A stretch of 64,000 bases of DNA from Mauremys mutica (taxonomy: Eukaryota > Chordata > Testudines > Geoemydidae), in contig NC_059077.1 of assembly GCF_020497125.1 (NCBI RefSeq), positions 33,059,340 to 33,123,339 on the forward strand, in the 5' to 3' direction. Position numbers and translations under genes: made by a program. Positions 11,135 to 22,774 of this stretch are shown piece by piece. The notes beneath the pieces are model-generated. The model was not told the DNA's origin. It saw only the letters and a list, made by a program, of their open reading frames with translations, and ran no database searches. Every line of letters starts with the position of its first letter. Positions within the stretch are counted from its first letter, which is position 1.

Positions 11135-11531
11135 GCCTGGTCTACACTAAACAGTTAGGTCAATGCAAGACAGCTTATGTGGACTTATCTATGGAAGGAT
11201 CTTCATTCACTTAAATTTGGCTCCCACCGAGGTAAGTGTGTCTCTATGCCGATTTAGTAACACCTCCCCAAGTAGCGTACCAGTCAGTCAGTCAATGTCA
11301 TTAGGTCGATGCAGCATCTGTGTAGATGTTGCATTGCATACATCGACTGTTACTGCCTTTCAGGAGCCTCCCCACAATGCCCCACACTGACAACACAATC
11401 TATGCATGCACTCCCAGTGAGGACATGCACTGCTGACACAAGAAGCCAAGTGTACACACAAGTAATTTAATAACTGTGGTGATCGTATGCAGATGTAAGT
11501 TAGGTCGACAATTTTGTAGTGTAGACATGGC
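11135..11531. mobile_element. Turtle MITE with GCCTGGTCTACACT ends
   Basis: The element begins GCCTGGTCTACACTAAACAG and ends GTAGTGTAGACATGGC, close inverted matches. Inside the ends, AGTTAGGTCAATGCAAG and GTAAGTTAGGTCGACA are also inverted. I could not see a clean target duplication, so the superfamily is left open. Confidence 0.7.
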
Positions 11532-12340
11532 CTGAGAAAAACAAAAAACTAAGTGCATAATATATTAGGCTACTGAATTCTTTATCACAAGGTAACGAGG
11601 CCAACAGATAACTAGATACAGTTAAGAACATCAGTGTAGACTGGTATTAATCCTCAAGCTTCGAGGCATAAAATAACTAGTAACTGACAAGTTATGCAAA
11701 CTTCTTCCTAATATGTGCACTATAAGGTTTCCAAACACCTTCAGCTGGCACTGGCCATTGTTGGAGTCAATATAATTAACTAGATGGACCTTTGACCTGA
11801 TCAGTCCAGCGCATATCCATTGACTTATATGGCAATGCCAATGTAAACTTTGGAAAGGTATCTAAGTTCTCTTCCTCAGTTACATCTATAATGGAAGTGG
11901 GCTGCAACCTTAACTATTGAGAGAATACGTATCCATAATACCTGTCCTTCAAGCAAAAGGTATAATCATGGTATTTACAAGATATGCAGTACTACAAACT
12001 ACCCTGGTTGCTCCAGCCACTGCCAATTGTAGAGCACATTTAAAAAGCCAACCCACCCAAACACCACCATTTCTCTAAGCTTAATTACCTCTTACAAACT
12101 CTAATCACCAATTTACAAACCTCACCCTTTAAAACAATTGAGTCATATTCACTTGAGATAATATATTACAGTATCTGACTTGCATTAAGCAGAGCATAGT
12201 AAAGGCATGATTTCCCATTCTGAGAAAACAGCTAAGTGCAACAGTTCAAACACTTTGATAAACCATTCTTATCTGAAATGTAATGGAGGCTATGATGATT
12301 GTTTTGAGATGTGCGATCAAATTGTTAGGTTATGAAACTC
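11532..12340. other. Intronic DNA, nothing recognised
   Basis: AT-rich sequence without a recognised exon or repeat edge. Confidence 0.4.
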
Positions 12341-12894
12341 ACTAGTATTGCCCAGAAAGCTCCCCAGGAGATAGCGAACTTGAGGGGGGAAGGGCGCGCC
12401 GGGGGAGAAGAGGAGACCAAAGTTCTGTAAGATATGAAAGCTCATTACCCTTTTACAAAAAAGTTTTTCTGTGGGATGGGGTGGTGTGTGTACACTGTAA
12501 GTTCCTAATAAAATAGCAATATTCTAACTAATGCTTGACCTTCTGTACATTACCAAGTTTGTTCATTCACAAAGGATACAGCATTAAAAATATTTATAAC
12601 ATGTTTAAACTAGTTACAAAAATATTGATAAACGAAGTGTGTACAGTGGCAATGACATGTTATGCCAATGTAATGAAAATTTAGATAGTAAGAGGCTTCA
12701 CTACAGCACTCTGCTATTAAGTCTTTTCCAAGTAGTGGGGTGACAGCTAGATTTTATTTGAAAGTTAATCATTTTTACGATTAAAAAAAAGTAGGCAGTT
12801 ACTGTATGTGTGAAAATCTGTTCTATTTTATATTGGTTTTGCAGAAATGCAATATATTTTTACTGTTCCACATTATAGAATAACGAGCCTTTGC
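12341..12894 (-). other. 3' UTR-like stretch after the candidate terminal exon
   Basis: Reading minus, the AT-rich sequence directly after the stop codon at 12895..12897 contains an AATAAA signal at 12753..12758 (TTTATT on the plus strand). The region has the low complexity and AU-richness typical of vertebrate 3' UTRs, but nothing here proves transcription. Confidence 0.25.
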
Positions 12895-12959
12895 CTAAGA
12901 AGGCATCTCCCCACAGATCTTGACAAAGAGGCCTCCAAAGCATGCACCACAGCAGTTCG
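12895..12959 (-). CDS. Candidate terminal coding exon, unidentified
   Basis: On the minus strand a pyrimidine tract ending TTTTTTTTTCCAG is followed by an exon-like sequence. If read with two leading bases, it encodes NCCGACFGGLFVKICGEMPS and then TAG. The acceptor is textbook quality, and the tail is cysteine- and glycine-rich with a hydrophobic centre. I do not recognise the protein. If joined in phase 0 to PLPP1 exon 2, a different frame would be read (starting RTAVVHALEA and ending at a TAA), so it would be an alternative PLPP1 end only in that frame. It may equally be a chance acceptor. RNA evidence is needed before calling it a gene. Confidence 0.25.
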
Positions 12960-13740
12960 CTGGAAAAAAAAAGTTGAGTCAGAGTATTATTTTCAGAAAG
13001 TTCCCTTTAGGTGTTTTGATTAAGTTCTCTCTTACCACATGTATCATTAAGCTTCATACCTAGCATGTTAAAGTTGGCAAAGGAACAAAGGTAGTAGATG
13101 CCCTTTTAGACAGACAACATGCCACTTAGAGACCAGTTTTGCCAAGTCAAATAAGTCTTAATTTAAAAGCAGCAGACAAAACGCTACATGACCACCCAAA
13201 CTTTACATATTTTAAACATGTCATTCTACATGCCTTCAAAGCAAAGGAGAATTTTAAACTACTATAAGACCTTTAATAGACCCACCTGCCAAAATCCAAA
13301 GGAGAAGATGGAAAAAAAATATCGAAGAGGAAAAAAATGAAAAGGAGAGAAAAAAACCAACCACACCATAAAGAGTTGTCACTTTTGAAATACCTAACTG
13401 TTCAAAAATGCTTCACACTTCCACTGCTTACAAACAAGAAACTGTTATGTTACCTATCAATATTTTAAATGATTTTGAAAGCCATCAGCGATGCTGTTTT
13501 ACTGTGTATTTGTACTATTACTAGAAGAAGTTACAAGAACACTGACAGACATCAAGACATTTATTAGATAATATGGAGCCAGACATTTGCAGATCTAATC
13601 TTTACATGAGGGATGGGTGTGTCAAAGGTTCCTCTTACTTGGATACATGATAGCAGACACCTCATGGACATGAGCCGCTCAGATTATTAGAACTGACTGT
13701 CTGAAGTGACTTACTTCCTAGGCCTCAAGGTCTTGTAGCT

Positions 13741-13886
13741 CAGTGATTCTCAACCAGCGGTACATGTATCCCTGGGAGTATGCAGAAGTCTTCCAGAGGA
13801 TACATCAACTTGTCTAGTTGCCTAGTTTTACAACAGACTACATAAAAAGCACCAACAATGTCAGTACAAACTAAAATTTCACACAC
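13741..13886 (+). mobile_element. hAT element left-end fragment
   Basis: It starts CAGTGATTCTCAACCAGCGG and continues TACATGTATCCCTGGGAGTA, like the 5' end of a hAT family common in turtles. It is cut off at about 13886, where CR1 sequence begins; the right terminal repeat is missing. Confidence 0.65.
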
Positions 13887-14375
13887 ACTTTAAGGCCAGA
13901 AGGGACCATTATGATATTCTAGGGAGTCAGATTAGACTAAGACTGATACAGGACTTCACCAAGCAACTCCTGCATCACCACGTAACTCTGTATACAGTCC
14001 ATCATATCCTAGTAAGTTGTTTCAGTGGTTAAATTACCCTCACTAAAAATTTTGCATCTTGTTTCTAGTCTAAATTTGTCTAGCTTCAGGTTCCAGCCAT
14101 TGGATGTTATTCCCTTGTCTGCTAAATTAGACATGTAGAGGCTTATAGGCAGTAATCAAGTCATCACTTATCTACCTCTTCACACTCCCTTGGGCAAATT
14201 AATAGATTAAATACAAATATTTGTCTCTTGTTGTGAGACAGGTATTCCAGACCTCAAGTCATTCTTGTAACTCTTTTTTGAACCCTTTCCAATTTCTCAA
14301 AATCCTTTTTTGAAGTAGTACCAGAACTGGCTACAGTAGCCATCTCACTAATGCAATAAACCAATGGCATTAAAC
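13887..14375 (-). mobile_element. CR1 LINE 3' fragment
   Basis: On the plus strand it begins TTTAAGGCCAGAAGGGACCA, the reversed 3' end of CR1. It continues with TTTGTCTAGCTTCAGGTTCC and a stretch ending around CCAGAACTGGCTACAGTA, which corresponds to the reversed end of the reverse transcriptase ORF. It is divergent and 5' truncated, as is usual for CR1. Confidence 0.75.
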
Positions 14376-15260
14376 AACATTTTCTGAGATACCAGATAAG
14401 GCGATGTCCAAATTTTGGCAGGCCAAAGGGCTCTTCAGGTGTGTGCTCTCTAGTGAAACCAAGTTAATTCTTTGCCTTGTTGGCAGAGATTGAGAATTTA
14501 TGGCATGCATGCCAAAGATGTCACACTAGTTGATTTTTGAATGGCACGCAGACTGTTAATCCAATCAAGTGCACAGCTGGGGATGCACTTCAGTTTGTTT
14601 CTCCTCTTTTCACCTGGAGACCCTGCTGTAAGGTTGGCCCCGATACCTGGCTCCAGCTCCAACCAAGGATGGCCTTGCCAATCAGCTCTCTGGCTGCGCG
14701 CTGGAGTCCTGGCTCCAGTCGCTGCCAATCTTGGCTGCAGCATCCCCATGCTGACCTGCCTCTGTGCCCTCCCTCCCCCTGCAAGATACTCTGCAGCCGG
14801 GAAGGAAAAGGTGCCACCTAGCAGGGGACCACAAGGGCTGGAGCTGCCCAGGAGGGCCTTCCGTTTGGCCCATTGGGCATCAGCTGTTCCATCCTACTCC
14901 CTGCTGCCCCCTCCTCCCTTCTATCCAGCTTGGAATCTCAGGAACTCTGGTCCCTTTCCCTCCCTGGCTGCAAGGCATCCTCTGAGCTGGGAGGTGCTGG
15001 CCTGGGCAGAGGCTGGGGTGGGCATCTCAAAAGCAGGCCCGTACAGGGATGCTACAGCCAGGACCAGTAGGGCAGTGCATGGGTTGGAGCTGTCAGGAGC
15101 CCCAAAGCAGAGCTGGAGCCAGCTAGTAGTGCTGCTCTTACAACAGAGCCCCCAGAGGGGAGCAGGATGGGAACAGCTGATGCCCAATGTAACACTTGCA
15201 ACTGAAGAACACTGCCATACACAGCAGTATCACCACCTCCCTGCTTCTATTTGACATTCC
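14376..15260. repeat. GC-rich block with internal inverted repeat
   Basis: The sequence is much more GC-rich than its surroundings. A perfect 20-base inverted pair lies at 14871..14890 (CATTGGGCATCAGCTGTTCC) and 15170..15189, and the similarity continues beyond it. This suggests a decayed miniature transposon. A 237-codon open frame at 14541..15254 is low-complexity and unsupported. Confidence 0.5.
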
Positions 15261-17369
15261 CCCTACCTACACATCCAAGGATTGGCTGAGATCAAATCCA
15301 TCACATCACACTACGAGCTCAAGTTGAGTTGGTTATCCACCAGAAACTCCCAACTGTGTCTCTGCTTTAAAAAGCAGTACCCATCCTAAAAGCAAAGCCT
15401 ATATTCTCAATTCCTAGATGCAGGACCTACACACATGACAGCCAATATATAATATCAGTTTTGCCTGCAATCTGAATGCATCATCATATATTAGCACAAA
15501 ACTTTCAGATAGTAAAGCTAAGTCATCTTTTTTCTAAGGCCACTTGGTTGCACCTCAGGGTGTGTGAACTAATTATCCACGTCAGTGGCATTCTATAAAG
15601 TGCCAAACTAATTATCCAGAAGAATCAATCGGTTGACTTCACAAAGAAATAAATCCAGTGACTCAGTTGGAAAAAACTGTAAACAGATTTAGTGACCTTA
15701 ATCTGATATGAAGTAGGTAAGACGGGTTCAGAAAGGTTTTCCCTTGCATATCCTGCAAAGGAACATAGTGTATGCTCTCAATCAGTGTCTGAAGTTCTGG
15801 CTTTAAGTCCATGCTTTTACTAAAAAAAAAAAAAAAATCCTGAGAATCTCTTCATTTGAGTTGTTCAAATACAATACTATTGTGCTTTTTTTGGCACAAT
15901 TCCTTATGCTAGTTAAATTATTTGTGTAGAAGGTGTCAGGCAGCATATACAAATCTGTTTGCCTTATCAGAGATCTGGAATATTAACATAGTAATGTCAT
16001 GTGCTTGTTACCGAAATATTGGGTTCGTCTAGCTGAGAGCCAATAACAGCCTGACAGGGATAAGGAAAAGGTTGCTTTATTTTGCAGAAGAAAGGAGAGC
16101 CCTTGCATTTAGGCACAGAAGACTTTGTCTAAATATGTATAAAAATCTATAAAATTTGTGTAAAACAAAGATCTCTGCCGTGTTAACACTTGATTGGTGG
16201 TTGCCAGACTTTGTACTTTTGCTATCTGGTTAGTGAAAACCGGTTTCGTGCTAGTTTTCTTTTTTTTGCTTTAAGGCAGAGGAGAAAAGACAGTTTAAAA
16301 GTTTAGGTTACTGTGTATGTGAGGCTTTTGCTTTTCCCCAGTGGCTGCCTGCTAGTAGAAATAAGAGGGGGGGGGCGGGGGGAGAAAAAATCGCCAGTAA
16401 CTTTCACATCTTGAAGTAAAGAAAAAACACAAGAGCACAGAAAGCCAAGAATTACAGAGCTTGCACAAAGTCCTCTGAAGTTGATCAGAGTATTGGTTTC
16501 AGGTTTCAGTATTAAGTCAACAATAAAATCTTTGCAGTTAAGGATATTTCAGGCACTCAATCTAAAAAGCAGTACATGGGTATATATATTTCTCTTAATT
16601 AAAAGAGAGAAAAAGTCCTATATAACATAGCTGTCATAGAAGGCTCAAACATGACTCCCCCTATCTGAAAGGCAAAAAAGTTTAAGCCTAAATAAGCTTG
16701 GGATGGAGAGACTATTTTTAGTTTTTTAAGTTGAAGTCTAAAAGATAAGGAGATGTTTTATACTATTGTGTATAGTTTACATTTTTCTGATGCTATCCTT
16801 CATTGCACTTGAAAAAATGTGCAAGTACATCTAATTTGCATGTCTGAAATTAGACAGATATGTAATTACCATGTTCACCTGTGCCCATGCCAGTGGTGGA
16901 TTTCACATCTGTGCCTGAAAAACTTAATATTTATTGGCCAGTTTGCAGTAGGCTTCCTTAAGGCTTGATAAAGCCTGCATCTTTGTGAGAGTCCTGAAAT
17001 GTGTTACACTTTTCTTTGCAAAAAGGCATGATGAAAGTATATAATATGAAGTTTCACCTTGATTACTGAGATGAAAATTTCAGTTTACTCTATGAATTCC
17101 AAATTTCATATTTTAAAGACACAAAAACCAATATATTAATTTTCTGGTTTTGGAGCTTTATGTTAGTTAGTTAGTTCCTTCCCTGAAACATTTGTAGAGC
17201 TTTTGTTTAACCATTTTTATGGCATTTGTGTCTATTTATTTTCAGAAGGCAGTCATAAGTTCTAGCTTTCTAACTGTGTACAATATGCAGTACAGTGCAG
17301 TACAGTGTAAAATAAATAAGGTTTTTAAAATGTTTAAGAAGCTTCATTTAAAAGTAAATTAAAATGCAG
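15261..17369. other. Intronic DNA with an A-run
   Basis: A run of A lies at 15822..15837 and a poly-G patch near 16370. No coding exon, RNA gene or clear repeat was identified. Confidence 0.4.
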
Positions 17370-17458
17370 AGTGCCCTGGTCCGGTGGCAGTGCGAGTGCC
17401 ACTGAAAATCAGCTCGCGTGCCGCCTTCGGCACGCATGCCATAGGTTACCTACCCCTG
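17370..17458. mobile_element. hAT element right-end fragment next to PLPP1 exon 2
   Basis: It ends GGCACGCATGCCATAGGTTA then CCTACCCCTG, the terminal sequence of a turtle hAT miniature family, preceded by CGAGTGCCACTGAAAATCAG. No matching left end is nearby, so the copy is truncated. Its end lies about 70 bases downstream of the PLPP1 exon 2 donor site. Confidence 0.6.
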
Positions 17459-17527
17459 ACCTATTGGTACCCTCTTAAGTCTTTCCCCAACCCCCGCACA
17501 CAGATGGCTAGAAATTTGGCTACTTAC

Positions 17528-17682
17528 AGAGAAAATGGGCAGGGTGAACCCCACTGCATAGAGGACAGTGGATGTGACGGTACTGTCATGGAATGGATAC
17601 TTGATGCTGTCATCATTACAGAAAAAGCCTCGCTGATATGGCTTTATTTTGGCCAAGTTTAGAACACCCAGGGGTAAGCCAG
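17528..17682 (-). CDS. PLPP1: PLPP1 exon 2 (isoform-2 type), partial gene
   Basis: This exon encodes 51 residues plus two bases of a split codon. The protein is GLPLGVLNLAKIKPYQRGFF followed by CNDDSIKYPFHDSTVTSTVL and a hydrophobic end (YAVGFTLPIFS). The acceptor is CCCCCAACAG|CT and the donor TCT|GTAAGTA. Joining exon 1's last base G to CT gives alanine and keeps the frame, and the exon ends in phase 0. PLPP1 is a membrane enzyme that removes phosphate from lysophosphatidic acid and related lipids outside the cell. This part covers the first extracellular loop (RGFFCNDDSIKYP is family-conserved) and the start of the second membrane segment. Human PLPP1 has two mutually exclusive second exons; the HDSTVTSTVL block marks this as the one used in isoform 2. 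The 155-base length matches the family. Confidence 0.93.
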
Positions 17683-18685
17683 CTGTTGGGGGAAGGGGGA
17701 AAAAAAGACACAAAGGGTTAAATTAAAATTCACTTTATCAGGCATGGAGAAAACTTCAAAACAACATGCAAAACTTAAGTTTCCCTTGAGTCAGTGCAGG
17801 ATATTAGATACCATGCAATGCACACGCTTGCCCAACCCTTGCTATAGCCAATGTAAAGGCTGCCTCTTAGTTAGGAACAATACATAATGTCACCTGCCAA
17901 TAATCGCAGAAATTGGAGGGAGGTAAAGGAGTTCAAAGTCTTGTTTTTTTTAATTGATGAAAACATTGCCAGGTACTTCATTCTTTTTTAAAATTACATT
18001 GAACTTTCATTGAATTAATAGTGTGTAGAACAGTTTAAATATCTCATTAAAAATTTGAGTTTTTAAGCCAAAGGAAGGAGAACCTTTCAAACTTTTTTTT
18101 TGGAGAAGGGAAAAATAAGAAGGGACCAAGTCTCATGATGGGAAAAAACAGTTCTGAAATGGGAAGAGGAGGGGAATTTCAAAGACACTCTTAGGAAACT
18201 GGACATCCTGAATGGAATAAGCTAGTTTATAATTTTTTTTTAAAAACATTGTGACAAAAAAAAAAGTGCTTGCCTCATTTTATATATAATTATTGTAGGC
18301 TTTAAATAGGACATGCATAAAGTGAATAGGATATGGCCCTTTATATTTGAACTCTTCCAGCAGTAATCTCATCGATTTAATAATATATCATTTCTAAAAG
18401 GTAGCTGTGAGACAAATAACCAAATATTGATAATCTTTTTACATGAAGAGAACATTTACATTAATCCCCTTACCATCGGGACTTTCAGGGCTGGCTTAAC
18501 AGAGAGCTTGTTTACAAAAATGGATTTCTACTGTAAGAGTCACAATTTCTCTGCAGTGTCTACAAGTCTGGATACAACTTTTACATAAAGCAGAACAGAA
18601 ATACTCAGTTCCTCTAAAGAACAAAGGACATGCCTCTACTGGCTAAAGAGCCATTTGAATTCAGTGATAACGAACTAGTCCAGTA
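17683..18685 (-). other. PLPP1 intron 1, left part
   Basis: Intron sequence just upstream of exon 2. AT-rich, with several A/T runs and no recognised repeat. Confidence 0.5.
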
Positions 18686-18870
18686 AGTTTCAGAGTGGTA
18701 GCCGTGTTAGTCTGTATCAGCAAAAATAACGAGGAGTCCTTGTGGCACCTTAGAGACTAACAAAATGTATTGGGACATAAGTTTTCGTGGGCTAGAGTCC
18801 ATTTCATGAAGCTTATGCCCAAATAAATGTGTTAGTCTCTAAGGTGCCATAAGGACTCTGTTGTTTTTAC
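18686..18870. mobile_element. Turtle GTTTCAGAGT repeat with TSD
   Basis: It runs from AGTTTCAGAGTGGTAGCCG to GGACTCTGTTGTTTTTAC. It holds GAGGAGTCCTTGTGGCACC and its reversed partner, so it folds back on itself. TCCAGTA occurs directly before it (679..685 of this block, i.e. 18679..18685) and directly after it (18871..18877), consistent with a 7-base target duplication. On the minus strand a decayed hammerhead-like core is visible (GAAA kept, CTGATGA lost). Confidence 0.7.
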
Positions 18871-21449
18871 TCCAGTAGGGCTACTCAACGTTAGCTATGC
18901 TAACGGACACAAATTTGTAGAGATATTAATTCCTATTAAAGATTCATATCAAGTTGTTTTTTCTTAACCTGTGTCCATTCCTTAATTCCTAACTTGATTT
19001 TCTTCCATCTTCTTCAATTAACAAATTTGTAAAGTTTCAAGTAATCCAGTCAAGAGTTCTGCACTCCTAAAGATCAGACTGAATAATTCAGAGACTGAAG
19101 ATGGAGGTGGGCAAAAGCTACACCCTGGAATCCAAATCCCTACACATTTTGGAGTAAGTGTAAGGGAAGAGTCTCAAAGGTCTAAATCCAAACCAGCCCT
19201 GCAGTTTTGGTTACGCGTCACAGCCAAAACCAGATGGGGCCCATATTTTAGTACAGAAAAGACCCAAACCTTATGAAGGCAGCTCAGAGTTCAGCACCTT
19301 CAGACTTCAGGTATAATCCTGATTCACCCCATATCCTAGCCTAAACCTATTTCAGATCCAAAGCACCACCTCATTTATCCATCGCTGAATGACATCTCTC
19401 CTTCTCAAGTTAAGCAGTGATTTCCTTCAAAAGCCTTTACACAAGACTTTAAAAGCAGAGAGGGACTCAGAACTCCTTTCTAATCTAAGGAGTCCAGTCT
19501 TCCATATTTGTGTTTATATAGCAGTAAAAGGAAATTCAACACTTGCCAGTAAATAAAATACTTGAACCCATTCTAAGTTAAAGATCTTAGCCCTAAAGAA
19601 CTTACAATTCAAAATATTGAAGAGTACAGTGCCTTGAATAAAGTCAAAGAGGCATGTACCCATTATCACCAACAAGCTTCACAGAAAAGGACCTGATTTT
19701 GAAGAAGAAACAGGGTAAAAGACAACTCTAAGGCACAGATTAGTAAGTAGGGGCAGAGGAAGTCAGACAAATGGCATAGAAAGGTAGTGATACTCTGAGG
19801 CTTTTGCAACCTGAAACGGGAAGAAAAGTCAGTGAGGTGGCTGAAGAGTACAACCCTGACATTAATGTTTGTGCATTCATGCAACAGACCCCAAATTCCA
19901 GTTCATTTGACTTTCACAACACTTCAGAGAGTCTTTGTTTTTGAAAATCCACATCTTCCTGGATTAATTCATTAAGATTGTTTGTGGTCAGAATATACAT
20001 AGATATCTGTATAAATATAGTTTAAAAAGGTATCTACCAAACTTCTCTCTTTTTTTTAAGTTTCTATTTGTTTCCTACCAACTAATTTCTCAACTTTCTC
20101 TAGCATCTCTGCATTGTGCAATTCATATACTTAGAACAGCTCTCACTGAACTCGTTTTTTCCAAAGCAGCTAACATTCTATTCAATAATCCACTATTATC
20201 AATATACAAACATAATTGGTGTTCCCCATATTAAGTTGCCTGTTAGTCACTTTCATCCTCAAAACCACTCCAGTTTCAAAGTTTTGATCTAGAGTTCTCA
20301 GTGTGTTGTAGTTCTCTTCCAGACACCTTCAACTTTCAGAGATGAGCCCCCTTCCTTTCTGCATCCTTGTAGAGCCACTCGTCTACCAGAATTACAAAAT
20401 GGTATGTTGTGATCGGAAGTCTGTTGTGCAAGTGTTTACAAGTAGATTAGATTTGGAAGGATTAGATTTTTATCTGTGCCAGTGAACATCAATTTCACCA
20501 CACCACACACACAAATATTTCCATTGATAAGAAAAATGTACAGATAGGCAGAGTAAGAAAAATGCTGCTTGAGAATTTAGAGTTTGATTTCTGGATCTTT
20601 ACTATATTTATTTTGGCATGTGATATTGACAATGTGTGTGTTTTAATGATTATAAAGCTTTAATTTCTTGAATCTCAACATCTGTTATTAAATAAATTGT
20701 CTGACCCCCATATTGTCCACAATTTTGGACAACTAAAGATTTCCAAAATAAATTATATAATAAAAAATGCATAGAACAAACATGGATAATATCCATGTAA
20801 ATTATTTTAAAAATTGATGTCAGCCAAGCCTATTTATTAGTGATATCCAGACAAATAGAGAGCTTCCTTAATATAAATGCAAAGTGTCAAGTCTCCTTCT
20901 ACAGGAGATGCTGAGAAATGGGCATCATGTCTGGCCTTGAAGAACTGGAATGGGAGACAAGTCAGCCAGTTTTTGTTCATTCCCTGCCCCATCTCCAGCT
21001 ATTCCAAGCCCCCTCAAGTCTAGTCCAAATCACAGAGCACCCTAATTCCAACAGAGGTCAACTTTGATAACAGCTTAGTTATTAAATACCCAGTTCTATC
21101 TTTAAAAAATTTTAGATCACAAAAGGCAGTGGAGCATACACCCAGTAAGATGGCATCTGCTAAAATAAGCCTCTTTTGCTGCTACAGGAAAAGACTGTCT
21201 TTTCTCCTCCTCTTGCTCTTTATATAATAATTTATTACTTGTATTCCAGCAGCACCAAGAGTAAACTAAGTACTGCACATACCTGCAGAGGCAAATAGTT
21301 CCTGCCCTGAAGAGTACACCGGTTTATCCAACCTCTGTTTCCCTCCAGCCAAAAAAAACAGTCAATAGGCTAATAATATTCATTCAGGAAAAAAAGTGTT
21401 AATTCCTAATAAGGCCCACTAAGGCACCCCAATCAGAGTGGGCTCAGAT
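18871..21449 (-). other. PLPP1 intron 1, nothing recognised
   Basis: AT-rich intronic sequence without exon-like or repeat signals I could support. Confidence 0.4.
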
Positions 21450-21569
21450 TAGGATTGCCAACTCTCCAGGATTGTCTTGGAGTCTCCAGGAATTAAAGAT
21501 TAATCTTGAATTGAAAATCACATGCGATGAAACCTCCATAAATATGTCCAACCAAAATTGGCAACCCTA
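21450..21569. mobile_element. Short MITE with TAGGGTTGCCAA ends
   Basis: A 120-base element starts TAGGATTGCCAAC and ends TTGGCAACCCTA, inverted copies of each other. The flanks GCTCAGAT (21442..21449) and GGTCAGAT (21570..21577) agree at seven of eight bases, pointing to an 8-base target duplication and hAT-type movement. Confidence 0.8.
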
Positions 21570-22774
21570 GGTCAGATGCATGCTGCCCACACTACACTGG
21601 CACTGTGACAATGAGGTCACACATGCTCTATATTTCAGGTCATATGTAGCCCCTTGGGCTACATGAGAATTAGAAGTTTCTTGGAAAAGTCTTTACTCCA
21701 TGTACAGCTACCATCTTCAAGTTTCCTGGCTGTGCAACAGGAGTGTCTTGTACCACCAATCTAAAACAAAAGGAATAGGCTGCAACTGTCTCTTATTGCA
21801 GCCACAGCATTACATACCTTCTGTTAAACTCATTGTTCTTCCTTATTTTATAGGAGTTATGACAGAATATAAAGTTAAATACCGGCATTAACTTTGTTCA
21901 ACATAATTTATAAGATAAGCCGAAGTGATTATTACTGTAGTAGCAGTTACATAATGGATCCTGAACTGGGGGTAAAGGACAAAGGCATTACTGTACTGTT
22001 CTAAGAACAGGTCTCAGTTCATGACAAGAAAAAAAAAGGTTTCCTCACTTTATTTAAAAACAAAAATCACAAGTTACTCTTTTAGTTTGGTGACATTTGT
22101 TCTTTAAAAAGGCATCATCAAGAACTTAAAATCTCAGATTTTAAGTCTAATTTCCTTATTCATGTAGCCAATTTTAATATTGACTACCTGAATAAGTCTA
22201 GTTTACTTGTAATTATGCTGTTACTTACCCTTCTTTCTCCCCTTTCCTCAATTTGGGTAGCCACAAACCTATTGTAGCTCTTTTCAGTGTTAGGCATCAC
22301 TGATTTCACTTCTTGGTTCTCACATACTAGTCATGCTATAGTATTTGGTTTGCAAACATTGCAGGGGAATGCTTTGGACAACACACTTTTGTTTAACTGA
22401 ACCTGAAACAAAAGTAGTTTTAGGCACACAAGTTTCATAGTGTGGGCTGCAGTCATATACTCATGTGCATTTGTTTTAGTCACAAAAATAAAAAACAAAG
22501 TTATGCATATGCACTGGAACTACTCACAGCACCACAGCATAAAGTTAAGCACATAAGTATGTTCCTGAAACTCTTACTCTTCTTGTCTAACAGAAAGAAG
22601 AAATTGGCTGCAGCCAAAAATGGCATAGCCCCCCAAAATTTAAGAGGAAAAGCAAAACAGTTTATTTTAACTTCAAAACTGAAAAAACTTTGTAGGGACC
22701 TAATGAAATATTTTAAATCAACAAAACTTGGGAATGGGGAACCTGAATATGAGAAGTCAAACAGAGTAATACTT
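21570..22774 (-). other. PLPP1 intron 1, nothing recognised
   Basis: Intronic sequence; no supported exon or repeat. A 128-codon open frame starting at 22442 runs into the neighbouring repeat and has no family match. Confidence 0.4.

Noticed and set aside
14541..15254. 237-codon open frame (plus)
   Set aside because: GC-rich repeat block, low-complexity residues, no splice or promoter context and overlapping frames on both strands.
1..17000. PLPP1 exons 3 to 6
   Set aside because: Searched by eye for the catalytic motifs (GRLRPHF, FYSGHSS, SRVSDYKHHWSD patterns) on the minus strand and none was found; they probably lie left of the window.
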